This document shows, piece after piece, positions 45,462-54,894 of a stretch of 64,000 nucleotides of DNA. This stretch comes from Paraburkholderia kirstenboschensis (lineage in GTDB: Bacteria > Pseudomonadota > Gammaproteobacteria > Burkholderiales > Burkholderiaceae): positions 1 to 64,000 of the forward strand of contig NZ_CAJHCR010000015.1 of the NCBI RefSeq assembly GCF_904848585.1, in the 5' to 3' direction. Numbering within the stretch: the first letter of the stretch is position 1; each line of letters starts with the position of its first letter. Below the pieces are notes generated by a model, which did no database searches, was not told the origin of the DNA, and saw only the letters and a program-made list of their open reading frames with translations. A program made the position numbers and the translations under genes.

Positions 45462-45893
45462 CGATTTGCTCCTCTTCTATGGAATTAAGCCCAGACGTTC
45501 CGTGGCAAGACGGTTGAATTCATGCTCAGCGCCGCGCGCAAGCCGTCGACCCGCGCCTCGAAACAGCGGCGGTGCCACCCAACCTTGCATGTCCCGCCCG
45601 GCGCGCACCCTGGAATGTTGACGAGGTCATTGACGCGGTGACGATGACTTCAAGACTAGGTTCTTGACGGTTGCAGTTCTTCCTCATTCCTGCGAAGACG
45701 TGTCGGATCTCTGCGCTCTGCTGCGCGGCTTTCAGATGTGAACCTACGGTGGCATTCCGCAAAACTGCGCAGGCGTACGGAAGAAAATCGGCCCGGCGCG
45801 TCGTACCGTTGCCCTATCGTGGACCGATGCGTGTGGCCCTGGGCGTGGCCCGCGTGCGCGGGTTAGTCCATCAATAAACCGACGAGGAGCGCG
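45462..45893. other. Intergenic region between DUF1269 and BON genes
   Basis: About 430 bases between two divergent genes, so it probably holds promoters for both. No convincing operator or gene was seen. Confidence 0.45.
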
Positions 45894-46547
45894 ATGAGAA
45901 CCGACGAAGACCTCAAACAAGACGTGGAGTACGAACTGAAGTGGGATCCGGACATCGATCCATCGGATATCGGGGTTGCGGTCAAGGACGGTGCGGTAAC
46001 ATTGTCCGGTTTCGCGCGTAGCTTTCGGCAAAGGCGCAAGGCCGAAGAGGACGCGACGCGTGTGCGCGGCGTGCGGGGGGTCGCAAACGATGTGGAGGTG
46101 CGGTTGCCTCTGATCAACAAGCCGCCCGATCCGGAGATCGTGCGCGAGATCATTGCCCTACTGAAGGCGGAATTGCCTGATGCGGCGGACACCATCAAGG
46201 CGGTTGTCAGGCACGGACATGTGACGCTGAAAGGCGAAGTCGAATGGGACTACCAGCGCCGCCGCGCGGCCGACACGGCGCTGCGGGCGAGCGGCGTAAC
46301 CGGCCTGACGAACGAGATCGAGATCAAGCCGAAGGTCGAGCCCGAAGACCTCAAGCGCAAGATCGAGGACGCGTTCAAGCGCAACGCGGAAGTCGACGCA
46401 CAGCACATCACGGTGGAGGCCGAAGGCAATAAGGTCGTCCTGCGCGGCACGGTCCGCTCGTGGGCCGAGCGTGAGGAAGCCGAGCGGGTCGCATGGCTTG
46501 CCCCCGGTGTGATGCGGGTCGACAACTGGATCACCATCGATTCCTGA
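45894..46547 (+). CDS. Triple BON-domain protein
   Basis: A 217-residue protein with three BON domains (about residues 3-70, 77-143 and 148-215), each with a conserved Gly in VxLxGxV (VTLSGFA, VTLKGEV, VVLRGTV). No signal peptide was found, unlike OsmY, so the location is probably cytoplasmic. BON domains bind phospholipid; the protein belongs to the osmotic/heat-stress related set. Starts after GAGGAG. Confidence 0.9.
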   Translation: MRTDEDLKQDVEYELKWDPDIDPSDIGVAVKDGAVTLSGFARSFRQRRKAEEDATRVRGVRGVANDVEVRLPLINKPPDPEIVREIIALLKAELPDAADTIKAVVRHGHVTLKGEVEWDYQRRRAADTALRASGVTGLTNEIEIKPKVEPEDLKRKIEDAFKRNAEVDAQHITVEAEGNKVVLRGTVRSWAEREEAERVAWLAPGVMRVDNWITIDS

Positions 46548-46628
46548 CAGGAAGACTCGTGTCGCTCTGTTCAATCGCGAGCGCGGAAGTGCCGCGGTTT
46601 TTGCTTGCTCGCAACTTCGCTAAATGAA

Positions 46629-47465
46629 TCAGTTGCCGCCGTTCCGGTGGGAAAGCCGGAATGCGCGCGGCGTCACGCCGGTATATCTATGAAACACGTC
46701 GGTGAAATGCTGCTGGGTCTGAAACCCCGCGCGCGCGCCAACGTCAACCAGCGGAATGGTCTCCTCGCACAACATCGTCCTGGCAAATTTCACTCGTTCG
46801 AGTGTCACGTACAGATGAGGCGGGTTACCTGTCGCCGTTTTGAAAACGCGCGCAAACTTTGAAGCACTCATGTGCACCAGAACTGCGAGTTGCTCGACCA
46901 GAATGGTTTCGGCGATGTTGTCATGAACGAAGGCTTGAATGCGAGCCAGCATTTGACGCGTAATAGGCATGCCCGGCTCAACCGCGCCAGCACAGTGCCC
47001 GTAGCGCAGAGCGATGTGCACCGAAATGACATCGGCAAAAGCGTCGGCGCAGGCAGCGTCGATAAGATCCGCATGATCCAAAGCACCCAATGTATCCGCG
47101 GCCTCGCGCAGGAACGGATCCCAAGACCTGGACCATTTCGGCACGGCGCCAAACGCCTCTCGCGAGACTTGCCCAAGTACGCTCGGTTTGAGTGCAATAA
47201 CCCATCCCTCGGGATCGTTGTCAGCGCTCGTGGCCAACTGCGCCGCCCCAGGAATAACTGCGACGAACGGCGCACTTATCAGGACGGAGTGACTCGTTCC
47301 GAGGTCGTCACAGCCCGCAGCCTGCACAACAGTACTACCCGTCGGTATAACGAGCCGACATCCCTGCACCCAATTCAGCCCGCCATTGGTGAAAATGACG
47401 CTCATTGGTTGGCAGCGTAATTCGTGATCCGGGGTCGATCTTATTGCTTGCGTCATGATAAGCAA
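46629..47465 (-). CDS. AraC family transcriptional regulator
   Basis: A 278-residue regulator with an N-terminal cupin-type domain and a C-terminal AraC DNA-binding domain (LVEQLAVLVHMSASKFARVF; PLVDVGARAGFQTQQHF). The start is either TTG 47465, 4 bases after AAGGAG, or ATG 47456; the difference is three residues. Convergent with the BON gene. Target and effector unknown. Confidence 0.87.
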   Translation of the reverse strand: MLIMTQAIRSTPDHELRCQPMSVIFTNGGLNWVQGCRLVIPTGSTVVQAAGCDDLGTSHSVLISAPFVAVIPGAAQLATSADNDPEGWVIALKPSVLGQVSREAFGAVPKWSRSWDPFLREAADTLGALDHADLIDAACADAFADVISVHIALRYGHCAGAVEPGMPITRQMLARIQAFVHDNIAETILVEQLAVLVHMSASKFARVFKTATGNPPHLYVTLERVKFARTMLCEETIPLVDVGARAGFQTQQHFTDVFHRYTGVTPRAFRLSHRNGGN

Positions 47466-47998
47466 AAGTCTCCTTGCCTCGTCGCATATCTAAGCTTACG
47501 CCGAATTCGAGGCTTCTTAAGGCGGATTCGTAATATGGGCAGAGGCAACCGGACCTCGTTGATGGAGTTGCTGCCTTATTGCTGGGCAACCCGGATGACG
47601 CTTGACACGCGATACCCCGGATGCAAGCAATTCATCGTCCTGAAGGCATTCTGCAAGCTGACGCTTACGCCGGGTATTGCGCAGCGTTCGAAGGCGGTCC
47701 GGCTCGCGAAGCGGTATGTCTTGCTCACTGCATCCCCGTCCGCGATCTGGAAACATCAATTTGACCTGGATGAGTACGGCGACCGCGCTCGAATGGAGCC
47801 TATCGATCATTGCGATCCCGACTACATATAGAGGCTCAGAGCGACATCGCTCTATGGACTGACCGATGACGGTCTGAAAGGTAGGGCACGCGGCTTGCAC
47901 AACGAGTAGTCAGCCCGCAGCGCATTCATCGACGTACTGCCGACGCAACGGATGTGCCGCGCGCCAATGTACCGATGCCGGACGATGCAAGACATAGG
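47466..47998. other. Intergenic region with a possible decayed STAS-like frame
   Basis: About 530 bases without a supported gene. On the minus strand (47517-47900) a 127-codon frame contains MIDRLHSSAVAVLIQVK, which resembles the phosphoacceptor segment of STAS anti-sigma-antagonist domains, but what surrounds it does not fit a complete STAS fold. Confidence 0.35.
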
Positions 47999-48433
47999 TC
48001 AGTGATGCTCGCTATAGTCGGACCTTGCCTTAGGTGTCGCGCGTACCTTTGCGTATTGAAACTCGGGCAGCGCCTTGATCGCACTTTTCGTCGCACCGGC
48101 AAGCACCAGTTTGCCATTGTTGAAATCAAGCTGCTCGATCGGAATGGCCACGTCGTGATGCGACACCCCCAAAAACTGGTTTGCGGCGACGATTGCAAAC
48201 GATACCGACCGGTCCGGTGCCACGATAATGTCATGAATGACGCCGACGCGCTCACCCTTCTCGTTGAAGACCGGCTTGTCCATGATCGACTTTCTCACGC
48301 TCCAGCCTGCCACGATCGCAGTCGACTCTTCCACGCTGATACCAAGCGGCTGGGCGCCGGCCACCTGCGCGTGCGCGCTTAGAGGGAGTCCGAGCGACGA
48401 CGCGACCAGCCATACAAGCAGATTCGTTTTCAT
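47999..48433 (-). CDS. Secreted PRC-barrel domain protein
   Basis: A 144-residue protein with a signal peptide (1-22, ends AHA) and a PRC-barrel-like core (KPVFNEKGERVGVIHDIIV, then FAIVAANQFLGVSHHDVAIP). The exported form is common in Burkholderia. Function unknown; PRC barrels bind proteins or act as structural modules. Divergent from HdeD. Confidence 0.87.
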   Translation of the reverse strand: MKTNLLVWLVASSLGLPLSAHAQVAGAQPLGISVEESTAIVAGWSVRKSIMDKPVFNEKGERVGVIHDIIVAPDRSVSFAIVAANQFLGVSHHDVAIPIEQLDFNNGKLVLAGATKSAIKALPEFQYAKVRATPKARSDYSEHH

Positions 48434-48728
48434 GACGTTCCTTAGTTTTCGTGTTGACGGTGCGACGCCGGGCCGGCAATGAAGACGCCAATGGCCAGAC
48501 CGTGCGCTGCATCAGTTCATGTTAGAACTCCTCACGGCGAGCCGCTACAAAAATACTGTGATGGATCGGGTCATCCTGGTGCATCCGGGCTGCCAGTATG
48601 GATACCGTTCAGCACGCGTCCTGAATGAACGCAGAATTGCGAAACGCCTCGCAGAATCGCGAAAGAATCGCGGATGCATGGAGCCTAGACTTAAGTTCAT
48701 TACCTGACGGTACAGCTTGGAGTTCCTC

Positions 48729-49304
48729 ATGGATGAACTACTTGGGCGCGCTTGGTGGATGCTCATTCTGCGTGGCACGGTAGCGCTGCTGTTCGGCATT
48801 CTGGCGCTGTTCTGGCCAGGTCTCACTCTGCTATTGCTTGTCACCCTCTTTAGCGCCTACGCAATCGCCGGCGGCATTGTCGCGATTGTTGCGGCCATCC
48901 GCTACCGCACGACGCACGCCAGCTGGTGGGTGCCCTTGTTGCTGGGCATCTGCAGCATCGGCGCTGGGGTGATTGCCGCGTTAGTGCCGGGAATTACCAC
49001 ACTCGTGCTGATCGCCGTCATCGGCGCAAACGCGATTATCACCGGCGTATTCGATCTGATCGCGGCAACGCGGCTGCACAAGCGTCTGCGCAATGCGTGG
49101 ATGCTGGTGCTAACCGGAGTGCTCTCCGTGCTGTTTGGCATCCTCGTGCTGCTCTTCCCGGGCGCCGGCGCACTAGCGCTTGTCTGGCTGATCGGCGTGT
49201 ATGCGTTGTTCACGGGCGCGCTGCTGTTCGTACTCGGCATCACTGCGCGTGCCTGGCACCATGACGGCCTGACCCGCGAGCCACACGCGCCATTGCATCC
49301 GTAA
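48729..49304 (+). CDS. hdeD: HdeD family acid-resistance membrane protein
   Basis: A 191-residue protein with six hydrophobic segments arranged as three pairs, each starting with W-rich/LLL stretches (LRGTVALLFGILALFWPG and so on), typical of HdeD. ATG 48729 has TTGGAG 6 bases upstream. It is followed by Hsp20 and ClpG/ClpK genes; HdeD is one of the proteins of the transmissible stress-tolerance locus. Confidence 0.9.
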   Translation: MDELLGRAWWMLILRGTVALLFGILALFWPGLTLLLLVTLFSAYAIAGGIVAIVAAIRYRTTHASWWVPLLLGICSIGAGVIAALVPGITTLVLIAVIGANAIITGVFDLIAATRLHKRLRNAWMLVLTGVLSVLFGILVLLFPGAGALALVWLIGVYALFTGALLFVLGITARAWHHDGLTREPHAPLHP

Positions 49305-49444
49305 GCGCGCCGCTCACGGAAATCGTGGTTCACAAGGTCAAGCCCGCGGCCAACCTTGCATCCGGAGGTCGAATGGACCGCCCGTCTTCGCCAGTGGTCC
49401 AGCCTCAGGTCTGGCACTGGCGTACCTCACGTAGGGAGAATCAC

Positions 49445-50080
49445 ATGCATCTCGATCTCGACAAATGGAACCCGTTCCGGTTTCTACGCTCGCACCCTGC
49501 GCAACAAAGCGCCTCGGGCAGCGCCGGTGCGCCGCACACCAGTGAGCAAAGCGCGCGGCCAAATGCGCAACAGACTGGCGGCACGCAAACGGGTAACGGG
49601 GCACCGGCGGCAGCCGCTGCTGCGCAGGTAGCGCTTGCGCCTGCCAGCTGGCCGCTGCCCGATCCGATTCATCTTTTGGCCGAATTGATACGCGATCCGT
49701 TCGGCGGCCGTGGGCCGCTCGGAAGCTGGTTCGGCGACTTCAGCGCCAGCGAGTTTCAACCGCGGATCGACGTCACCGACGAAGGCGACGCACTGCGTGT
49801 TGTCGCCGAATTGCCCGGCATGACCCGCGACGACGTCGAACTCGAAGTGGTTGAAGACATGCTGATCATCAGCGGCGAAAAGCGCTTGGAATCGACGAGC
49901 GAAGAACAGGGATGTTATCGGGTCGAACGGTCGTTCGGACACTTTCAGCGCGCGGTCCCGCTGCCCGCGGGCGTCGATCTCGATCGGGCAGAGGCCAGAT
50001 TTGAAAACGGCGTGCTGACGCTGCGCGTCCCCAAAGCGGCCGGAGAACCGGAAGCGAAGCGGCGCATTGAGATCAAATGA
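49445..50080 (+). CDS. Small heat-shock protein (Hsp20/alpha-crystallin)
   Basis: A 211-residue sHsp. The alpha-crystallin domain covers about residues 98-195 (FQPRIDVTDEGDALRVVAELPGM; ENGVLTLRVPK), and an Ala/Gln/Gly-rich N-terminal region (about 25-70) is longer than in most sHsps. ATG 49445 has GGGAG about 8 bases upstream. ATP-independent holdase for unfolding proteins; its partner ClpG/ClpK lies downstream and would rescue the aggregates. Confidence 0.92.
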   Translation: MHLDLDKWNPFRFLRSHPAQQSASGSAGAPHTSEQSARPNAQQTGGTQTGNGAPAAAAAAQVALAPASWPLPDPIHLLAELIRDPFGGRGPLGSWFGDFSASEFQPRIDVTDEGDALRVVAELPGMTRDDVELEVVEDMLIISGEKRLESTSEEQGCYRVERSFGHFQRAVPLPAGVDLDRAEARFENGVLTLRVPKAAGEPEAKRRIEIK

Positions 50081-50430
50081 AATTCCGCGCGGCGCCATGG
50101 CGCTAGTTCGGACCCCGTAACAAATGGATGAGGCGAACAGCAGATTTTCGAATTCTGGCAACCGGACGGAACGCTCGAGATCGAAGCCGTGCTGCCCGAC
50201 CGCGACGAGGAACGTGAAGAGGCAGCGACCGAGCATGAAGTGCAGTTACTCCTGGGCAAGCGGCTGAGCCGGTTGCCCCAACGCGCGGCGGCACGCGGTG
50301 CTAGCGCAAATGGACTAAGTGCCGCAGCGAAAAGTCGCGGTACGCGTCGCCACGGAGCGGAACAGATATTTCCCACCCACCCCTTACCCGCCCAAGAAGC
50401 GATGCGCTCACGGACGAACAGGAGATCATC
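50081..50430. other. Spacer between hsp20 and clpG, with a coding-like frame
   Basis: About 350 bases. An open frame from 50127 to 50509 begins QQIFEFWQPDGTLEIEAVLP with acidic composition and overlaps the clpG start in another frame. It has no clear start codon or ribosome site and is likely the remnant of an earlier reading frame. The region should carry the promoter of clpG, if it has its own. Confidence 0.45.
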
Positions 50431-53268
50431 ATGGCCGAGTGCAGTGTTTGCGGAAAGCCCGCGACCTCGCAGATCACGATCACCGAAAACGGTCAACGCC
50501 GTCAGCTGATGCTGTGCGATGAGCACTACATGGAGTTTATGGCGCGCAATCAGCGCCGCCTGTCGCCGCTCGAGTCCCTCTTTCACGGCGGACTTTTCGA
50601 CAGTCTGTTTGACGACATGTGGCCACAGATGGAAGACGGCCGCGGTAGCCGGTCACGCGTCAGACGCGCGCCGGGACAATCCGGCGGCGCGGATCAGGAC
50701 ACAGGTACCGGCAGCAGCGGGCAAACCGGCGATTCAACGGGCGCACAGCCAGGCGGCCGCACGCGCCGGCATCGCCGGGCGCGTGAAGCGGTCGACTTGC
50801 AGACGTACCTGAGCGAGGGCGGTCTGGACCGCCTGCAAGCCGCGGCGCAAGCAGCCGCCGAATACGGCAAGAACGAAGTCGATACGGAACATCTGTTGCT
50901 GGCGCTCGCCGATAACAATGTCGTGCAGGAAATCCTGCGCGAATTCAAGCTCGATCCCGAAGAGATCAAGAAGACCATCGACCAGACCGCGCCTCGCGGC
51001 ACCCGCAAGGAGCCGAGCGACAACGAGCAGTTCGGTGTGTCGCCACGTGCCAAAAGTGCGCTGGAAAATGCGTTGAAGGCGTCGCTGGAACTGGGTCACA
51101 GCTACGTCGGACCGGAACACATTCTGATTGGGCTCGTCGAGGAAGAAGACGGCTTTGCAGGTGAATTGCTGCGCAAGCTCGGGCTGTCGTCGCCATCGCT
51201 GCGGCAAAAAGCAGTCAAGGTGGTCGGCAAGGGTGCCGAAGACGGCAAGATGGAAGGCCGCTCCACCACGCCCACGCTCGACAAGTACGCGCGCGATCTC
51301 AGCGCGCTTGCGCGTCAAGGCAAGCTGGATCCGGTGATCGGCCGTGACAAGGAAATCGAAACCACCATTGAAGTGCTCGCGCGGCGGCGCAAGAACAATC
51401 CGGTGCTGATCGGCGAACCGGGTGTGGGCAAGACCGCCATCGTCGAAGGACTCGCACAACGCATTGCTCAAGATCAGGTACCGGAAGTGCTGCGCGGCAA
51501 GCGCGTGGTCGAACTGAATATCAATAGCGTCGTGGCAGGCGCGAAGTATCGTGGCGAGTTCGAGGAACGCGTGAAGCAGGTGCTGGACGAGATCATCGAG
51601 AACCAGGACCGTCTGGTTGTGTTTATCGACGAACTGCATACCATTGTCGGCGCCGGCCAGGGCGGCGGCGAAGGCGGTCTGGATATCGGCAATGTCTTCA
51701 AGCCCGCGCTCGCTCGCGGTGAACTGCACCTCGTGGGCGCGACCACGTTGAACGAATACCAGAAGTACATCGAGAAGGACTCGGCATTGGAGCGGCGCTT
51801 TCAGCCAGTCATGGTGCCTGAGCCGAGCGTCGAGGAAACGATCGAGATTCTGCGTGGCCTGCGCGACCGGCTCGAAGCGCATCACAAGGTGAAAATCACC
51901 GAAGAGGCGGTCGTTGCCGCGGCAAAGCTCTCGGACCGCTATATCGCCGCACGCTTTTTGCCGGACAAGGCAATCGATTTGCTGGATCAGGCCGCTGCAC
52001 GCGTGCGCATTTCGTCGAATTCGCGTCCGCAGCCATTGCACGATGTCGAGGCGAGCATCCGCCGCATCAAACAGGAACAGGACGCGGCTAGCGCTGCGAA
52101 GAAATTCGATAAAGCCAAGGAACTGGAAGAACAGCTCGTCGCCGAACAGAAGCGCCTGCATGAAGCCACAGAAACGTGGAAGAAGGAGCGCGGCACCAGT
52201 TCTCAGGAAGTGACGGCGGAGGACATTGCGCAGATCGTTTCGTCGCTCACGGGCGTACCGGTATCTGAACTCACGGCTGAGGACCGTCAAAAGTTGTTGC
52301 GACTGGAAGACCGCCTGAAGGAGCGCGTGGTCGGCCAGGATGAAGCCGTCTCCGCGGTCGCCAAAGCCGTGCGGCTTTCGCGCGCCGGTTTGACGGAAGC
52401 CGGCAAGCCGACTGCGAGCTTCCTCTTTCTTGGGCCTACAGGTGTGGGCAAGACCGAACTCGCGAAGGCGCTTGCCGCTTCGGTGTTCGGCGACGAGAAC
52501 GCTCTGGTGCGCATCGACATGAGCGAGTATTCCGAGCGTCACACGGTGGCACGGCTGGTCGGCGCGCCGCCCGGATACGTCGGCTACGAGGAAGGCGGGC
52601 AACTCACCGAGCGCGTGCGGCGCAGGCCATATTGCGTGGTGCTGCTTGACGAGATCGAAAAGGCGAACTCGGAGGTGCACAACCTCCTGCTTCAACTGTT
52701 CGACGAAGGGCGGCTTACCGACGGCAAGGGACGTCTGGTCGATTTCACCAACACGATCATCATCGCGACCAGCAACGTCGGCTCACAACTGATCCAGGAC
52801 AACATGAAGGCCGACTCGAAGCAGCTCGACTATCCTGAACTGCGCGACAGGTTGATGGAGATCCTGCGGCATCATTTCAAGCCGGAGTTTCTCAATCGCG
52901 TTGATGAGGTGGTTGTGTTTCATGCGCTCGGCAAGGAGCAGATTCGCAGCATCGTCGATCTGCAACTTGCGCGTGTACGGCGTACGGCGCTGGCCCAGGG
53001 CATCGATCTGTCGTTCGACGATGCGTTGCGCGATTACCTTGCGAAGATCGGCTATGACCCCGAGTTTGGCGCCCGGATGCTCAAACGCAAGATCCGGCTT
53101 GAAGTGGAATCGCAACTCGCCGATGCGATGCTGCGGGGCGACGTGCGCGACGGCGACAAGGTCACCATGACCTACGACTCGGGTACGCGTTCGGTGCGTG
53201 TGCAGAAAGGAGCAGCGCCTACGGAAGTGCCCAGCGAGGCGCCGAAGCAAGCACCGGCGCATGCGTGA
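50431..53268 (+). CDS. ClpG/ClpK-type AAA+ disaggregase
   Basis: A 945-residue Hsp100 ATPase. Order: N-terminal zinc finger (C4, C7, C29, H32), low-complexity linker, two Clp N repeats (about 120-260), AAA1 with Walker A GEPGVGKT at 328-335 and Walker B FIDELH at 398-403, short middle domain (about 540-600, EEQLVAEQKRLHEATETWKK), AAA2 with GPTGVGKT at 668-675 and LLDEIE at 738-743. The ClpP-binding IGF/L tripeptide is not visible in AAA2 where ClpA/ClpC carry it, so it probably works without ClpP, as ClpG/ClpK stand-alone disaggregases do. Follows hsp20. Confidence 0.88.
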   Translation: MAECSVCGKPATSQITITENGQRRQLMLCDEHYMEFMARNQRRLSPLESLFHGGLFDSLFDDMWPQMEDGRGSRSRVRRAPGQSGGADQDTGTGSSGQTGDSTGAQPGGRTRRHRRAREAVDLQTYLSEGGLDRLQAAAQAAAEYGKNEVDTEHLLLALADNNVVQEILREFKLDPEEIKKTIDQTAPRGTRKEPSDNEQFGVSPRAKSALENALKASLELGHSYVGPEHILIGLVEEEDGFAGELLRKLGLSSPSLRQKAVKVVGKGAEDGKMEGRSTTPTLDKYARDLSALARQGKLDPVIGRDKEIETTIEVLARRRKNNPVLIGEPGVGKTAIVEGLAQRIAQDQVPEVLRGKRVVELNINSVVAGAKYRGEFEERVKQVLDEIIENQDRLVVFIDELHTIVGAGQGGGEGGLDIGNVFKPALARGELHLVGATTLNEYQKYIEKDSALERRFQPVMVPEPSVEETIEILRGLRDRLEAHHKVKITEEAVVAAAKLSDRYIAARFLPDKAIDLLDQAAARVRISSNSRPQPLHDVEASIRRIKQEQDAASAAKKFDKAKELEEQLVAEQKRLHEATETWKKERGTSSQEVTAEDIAQIVSSLTGVPVSELTAEDRQKLLRLEDRLKERVVGQDEAVSAVAKAVRLSRAGLTEAGKPTASFLFLGPTGVGKTELAKALAASVFGDENALVRIDMSEYSERHTVARLVGAPPGYVGYEEGGQLTERVRRRPYCVVLLDEIEKANSEVHNLLLQLFDEGRLTDGKGRLVDFTNTIIIATSNVGSQLIQDNMKADSKQLDYPELRDRLMEILRHHFKPEFLNRVDEVVVFHALGKEQIRSIVDLQLARVRRTALAQGIDLSFDDALRDYLAKIGYDPEFGARMLKRKIRLEVESQLADAMLRGDVRDGDKVTMTYDSGTRSVRVQKGAAPTEVPSEAPKQAPAHA

Positions 53269-53289
53269 CACCGGCATGCTGAAGAACGC

Positions 53290-53318
53290 AACACCGGCCG
53301 CACGTGCGGCCCGGTGTT
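53290..53318. terminator. Terminator between clpG and the UBP zinc-finger gene
   Basis: AACACCGG-CCGCAC pairs with GTGCGG-CCCGGTGTT (one bulge), 53290-53318. It lies 22 bases past the clpG stop and between convergent genes, so it may work in both directions. The T-run is weak. Confidence 0.75.
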
Positions 53319-53322
53319 GCCG

Positions 53323-53595
53323 TCACGATTCAAGTTCACCTACGACGATCTCGTCGCGATAACACCAGATCCACGTTTCGCCGGGTTCGATTGAACGTAC
53401 CAGCGGGTGGCCGGTCGCGTGAAAATGTTTGCTTGCATGCCGGTTGGGCGACGAATCGCAACAGCCGACGTGTCCGCATGAAAGACAAAGCCTCAAATGT
53501 ACCCACGGCTGGCCGAGCTGCACGCAGTCCTCGCAATAGTCGATGGACGTGTGGAAAATGCGGGCCGCGCCTTGGTGCGTGCAACCAGGGGTCAT
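53323..53595 (-). CDS. UBP-type zinc-finger protein
   Basis: A 90-residue protein consisting of a UBP-type zinc finger: C5, H7, C21, C24, C37, C40, C45 and several His (RHASKHFHATGH) form the zinc sites. In eukaryotes this fold binds the ubiquitin tail; in bacteria its function is unknown. It is adjacent to and transcribed with the thioredoxin-reductase-like gene upstream, a pairing that recurs in proteobacteria. Confidence 0.9.
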   Translation of the reverse strand: MTPGCTHQGAARIFHTSIDYCEDCVQLGQPWVHLRLCLSCGHVGCCDSSPNRHASKHFHATGHPLVRSIEPGETWIWCYRDEIVVGELES

Positions 53596-53652
53596 GATCG
53601 TCCTCCTCGGACAAGTACGCGAGACGCGCGCGGATCAAGGCCGCGCGTCCGC

Positions 53653-54894
53653 TCAGGCGCTATTGAGATAGCGATTCACCAGCGCGACAGCCATTGCCCC
53701 CTCGCCGACAGCCGACGCCACGCGCTTGATCGACGCGTGACGTACGTCGCCTGCTGCGAATACGCCGGGCACACATGTTTCCAGGTGCAGCGGCGCGCGT
53801 TCCAGCGGCCAGTTCAAATTCGCCCGATATTCCTGCAGGTCGGGACCGGTCACGAGATAGCCGCCTTCATCGCGGACAATGCCGACCTCCTGCGCCCATT
53901 CGGTCTGCGGCACCCCGCCAATGCAGACGAATAGCCAATTCGTCCTTACCGTGCTTTGCCGGCCGGTGCGGACATCGGTCAACGTGATCTCCTCCAGCAC
54001 GTTATTGCCTGCGAGCGCGGTAACTTCGGTGCACGTGCGCACTTCGATGTTCGGCGCCGACGTGATGCGATCCACCAGGTACTGGGACAACGTGTTCTTA
54101 AGCGATGTGGCCCGCACGAGCATATAGACGCGGTTGGCGGATTGCGAAAAATGCATGGCGGCCTGTCCCGCCGAATTGCCGCCGCCCACCACATATACGT
54201 CTTCGCCATGGATCAGCTCGGCCTCACTCGCACCGGCGCCGTAATAGAGACCCGCGCCGAGAAAGCGCTCTTCACCCGCCAGAGCCAGCGTGCGATATGC
54301 GACGCCGGTCGCGCAGATAGACGTGCGCGCCGTGATACGTGTGCCGTCTTCCAGATACACGATGCCACGTCCCGGCGGAAACTCCGCGTGCACGCCGGCG
54401 CGCGCCAGCAGGATTTCGGCGCCGAATTTGATGGCCTGAACGCGCGCCCGCTCGGCGAGCTCCGCGCCGCTTAGGCCCTGTGGAAAGCCCAGGTAGTTCT
54501 CGATTTTCGAGCTGCTGCCTGCCTGACCGCCCAGTGCCCAACGCTCCACCAGTACGGTATGCAATCCCTCCGATGCGCCGTACACCGCCGCGCTCAATCC
54601 CGCTGGGCCCGCGCCGTAAATCGCGAGATCGTAGGCCTCGCGGGATGGACTTGCAAACCAGCCGAGCTTCTCGGTGATTTGCCGGATGGTGGGACATTCG
54701 AGCCGCGTGCCGTCGTGGAAGACGCAAACCGGCAAGCGCGAATCGGAAAGATGCTGAACGTGTGCCAGTTCCTCCGCTTCTTTATCGCTGCGCAGTTCGA
54801 TCCATTCGAACGGAATGTCGCTCCGATGCAGGAAGTCGCGTATCGCGTAGCCATTTGCGCTGCGCATGGGTCCGTAGATTCTGACCATGGACAT
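53653..54894 (-). CDS. Thioredoxin-reductase-like flavoprotein with glutaredoxin-like N-domain, no CxxC
   Basis: A 413-residue protein. Residues 4-78 form a glutaredoxin-like domain; then FAD motif AIYGAGPAGLSAAVYG, WALGGQAG and the NAD(P) site VYVVGGGNSAGQAAM; VFAAGDVRHASIKRV closes the FAD site. The redox pair of thioredoxin reductase (CATC) is replaced by YGAGASEA near 218-225, and the N-domain also lacks a CPYC-like motif. So it cannot be a standard thioredoxin reductase. SD AAAGGCGG precedes ATG 54894. Confidence 0.87.
   Translation of the reverse strand: MSMVRIYGPMRSANGYAIRDFLHRSDIPFEWIELRSDKEAEELAHVQHLSDSRLPVCVFHDGTRLECPTIRQITEKLGWFASPSREAYDLAIYGAGPAGLSAAVYGASEGLHTVLVERWALGGQAGSSSKIENYLGFPQGLSGAELAERARVQAIKFGAEILLARAGVHAEFPPGRGIVYLEDGTRITARTSICATGVAYRTLALAGEERFLGAGLYYGAGASEAELIHGEDVYVVGGGNSAGQAAMHFSQSANRVYMLVRATSLKNTLSQYLVDRITSAPNIEVRTCTEVTALAGNNVLEEITLTDVRTGRQSTVRTNWLFVCIGGVPQTEWAQEVGIVRDEGGYLVTGPDLQEYRANLNWPLERAPLHLETCVPGVFAAGDVRHASIKRVASAVGEGAMAVALVNRYLNSA

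Noticed and set aside
50127..50509. Acidic open frame between hsp20 and clpG
   Set aside because: No ATG or ribosome site at its beginning and overlap with the clpG start; kept only as a note.
50734..52695. Open frame of 653 codons antisense to the clpG-like gene
   Set aside because: Shadow of the real gene in GC-rich DNA; composition is Arg/His/Gln-rich without any domain.
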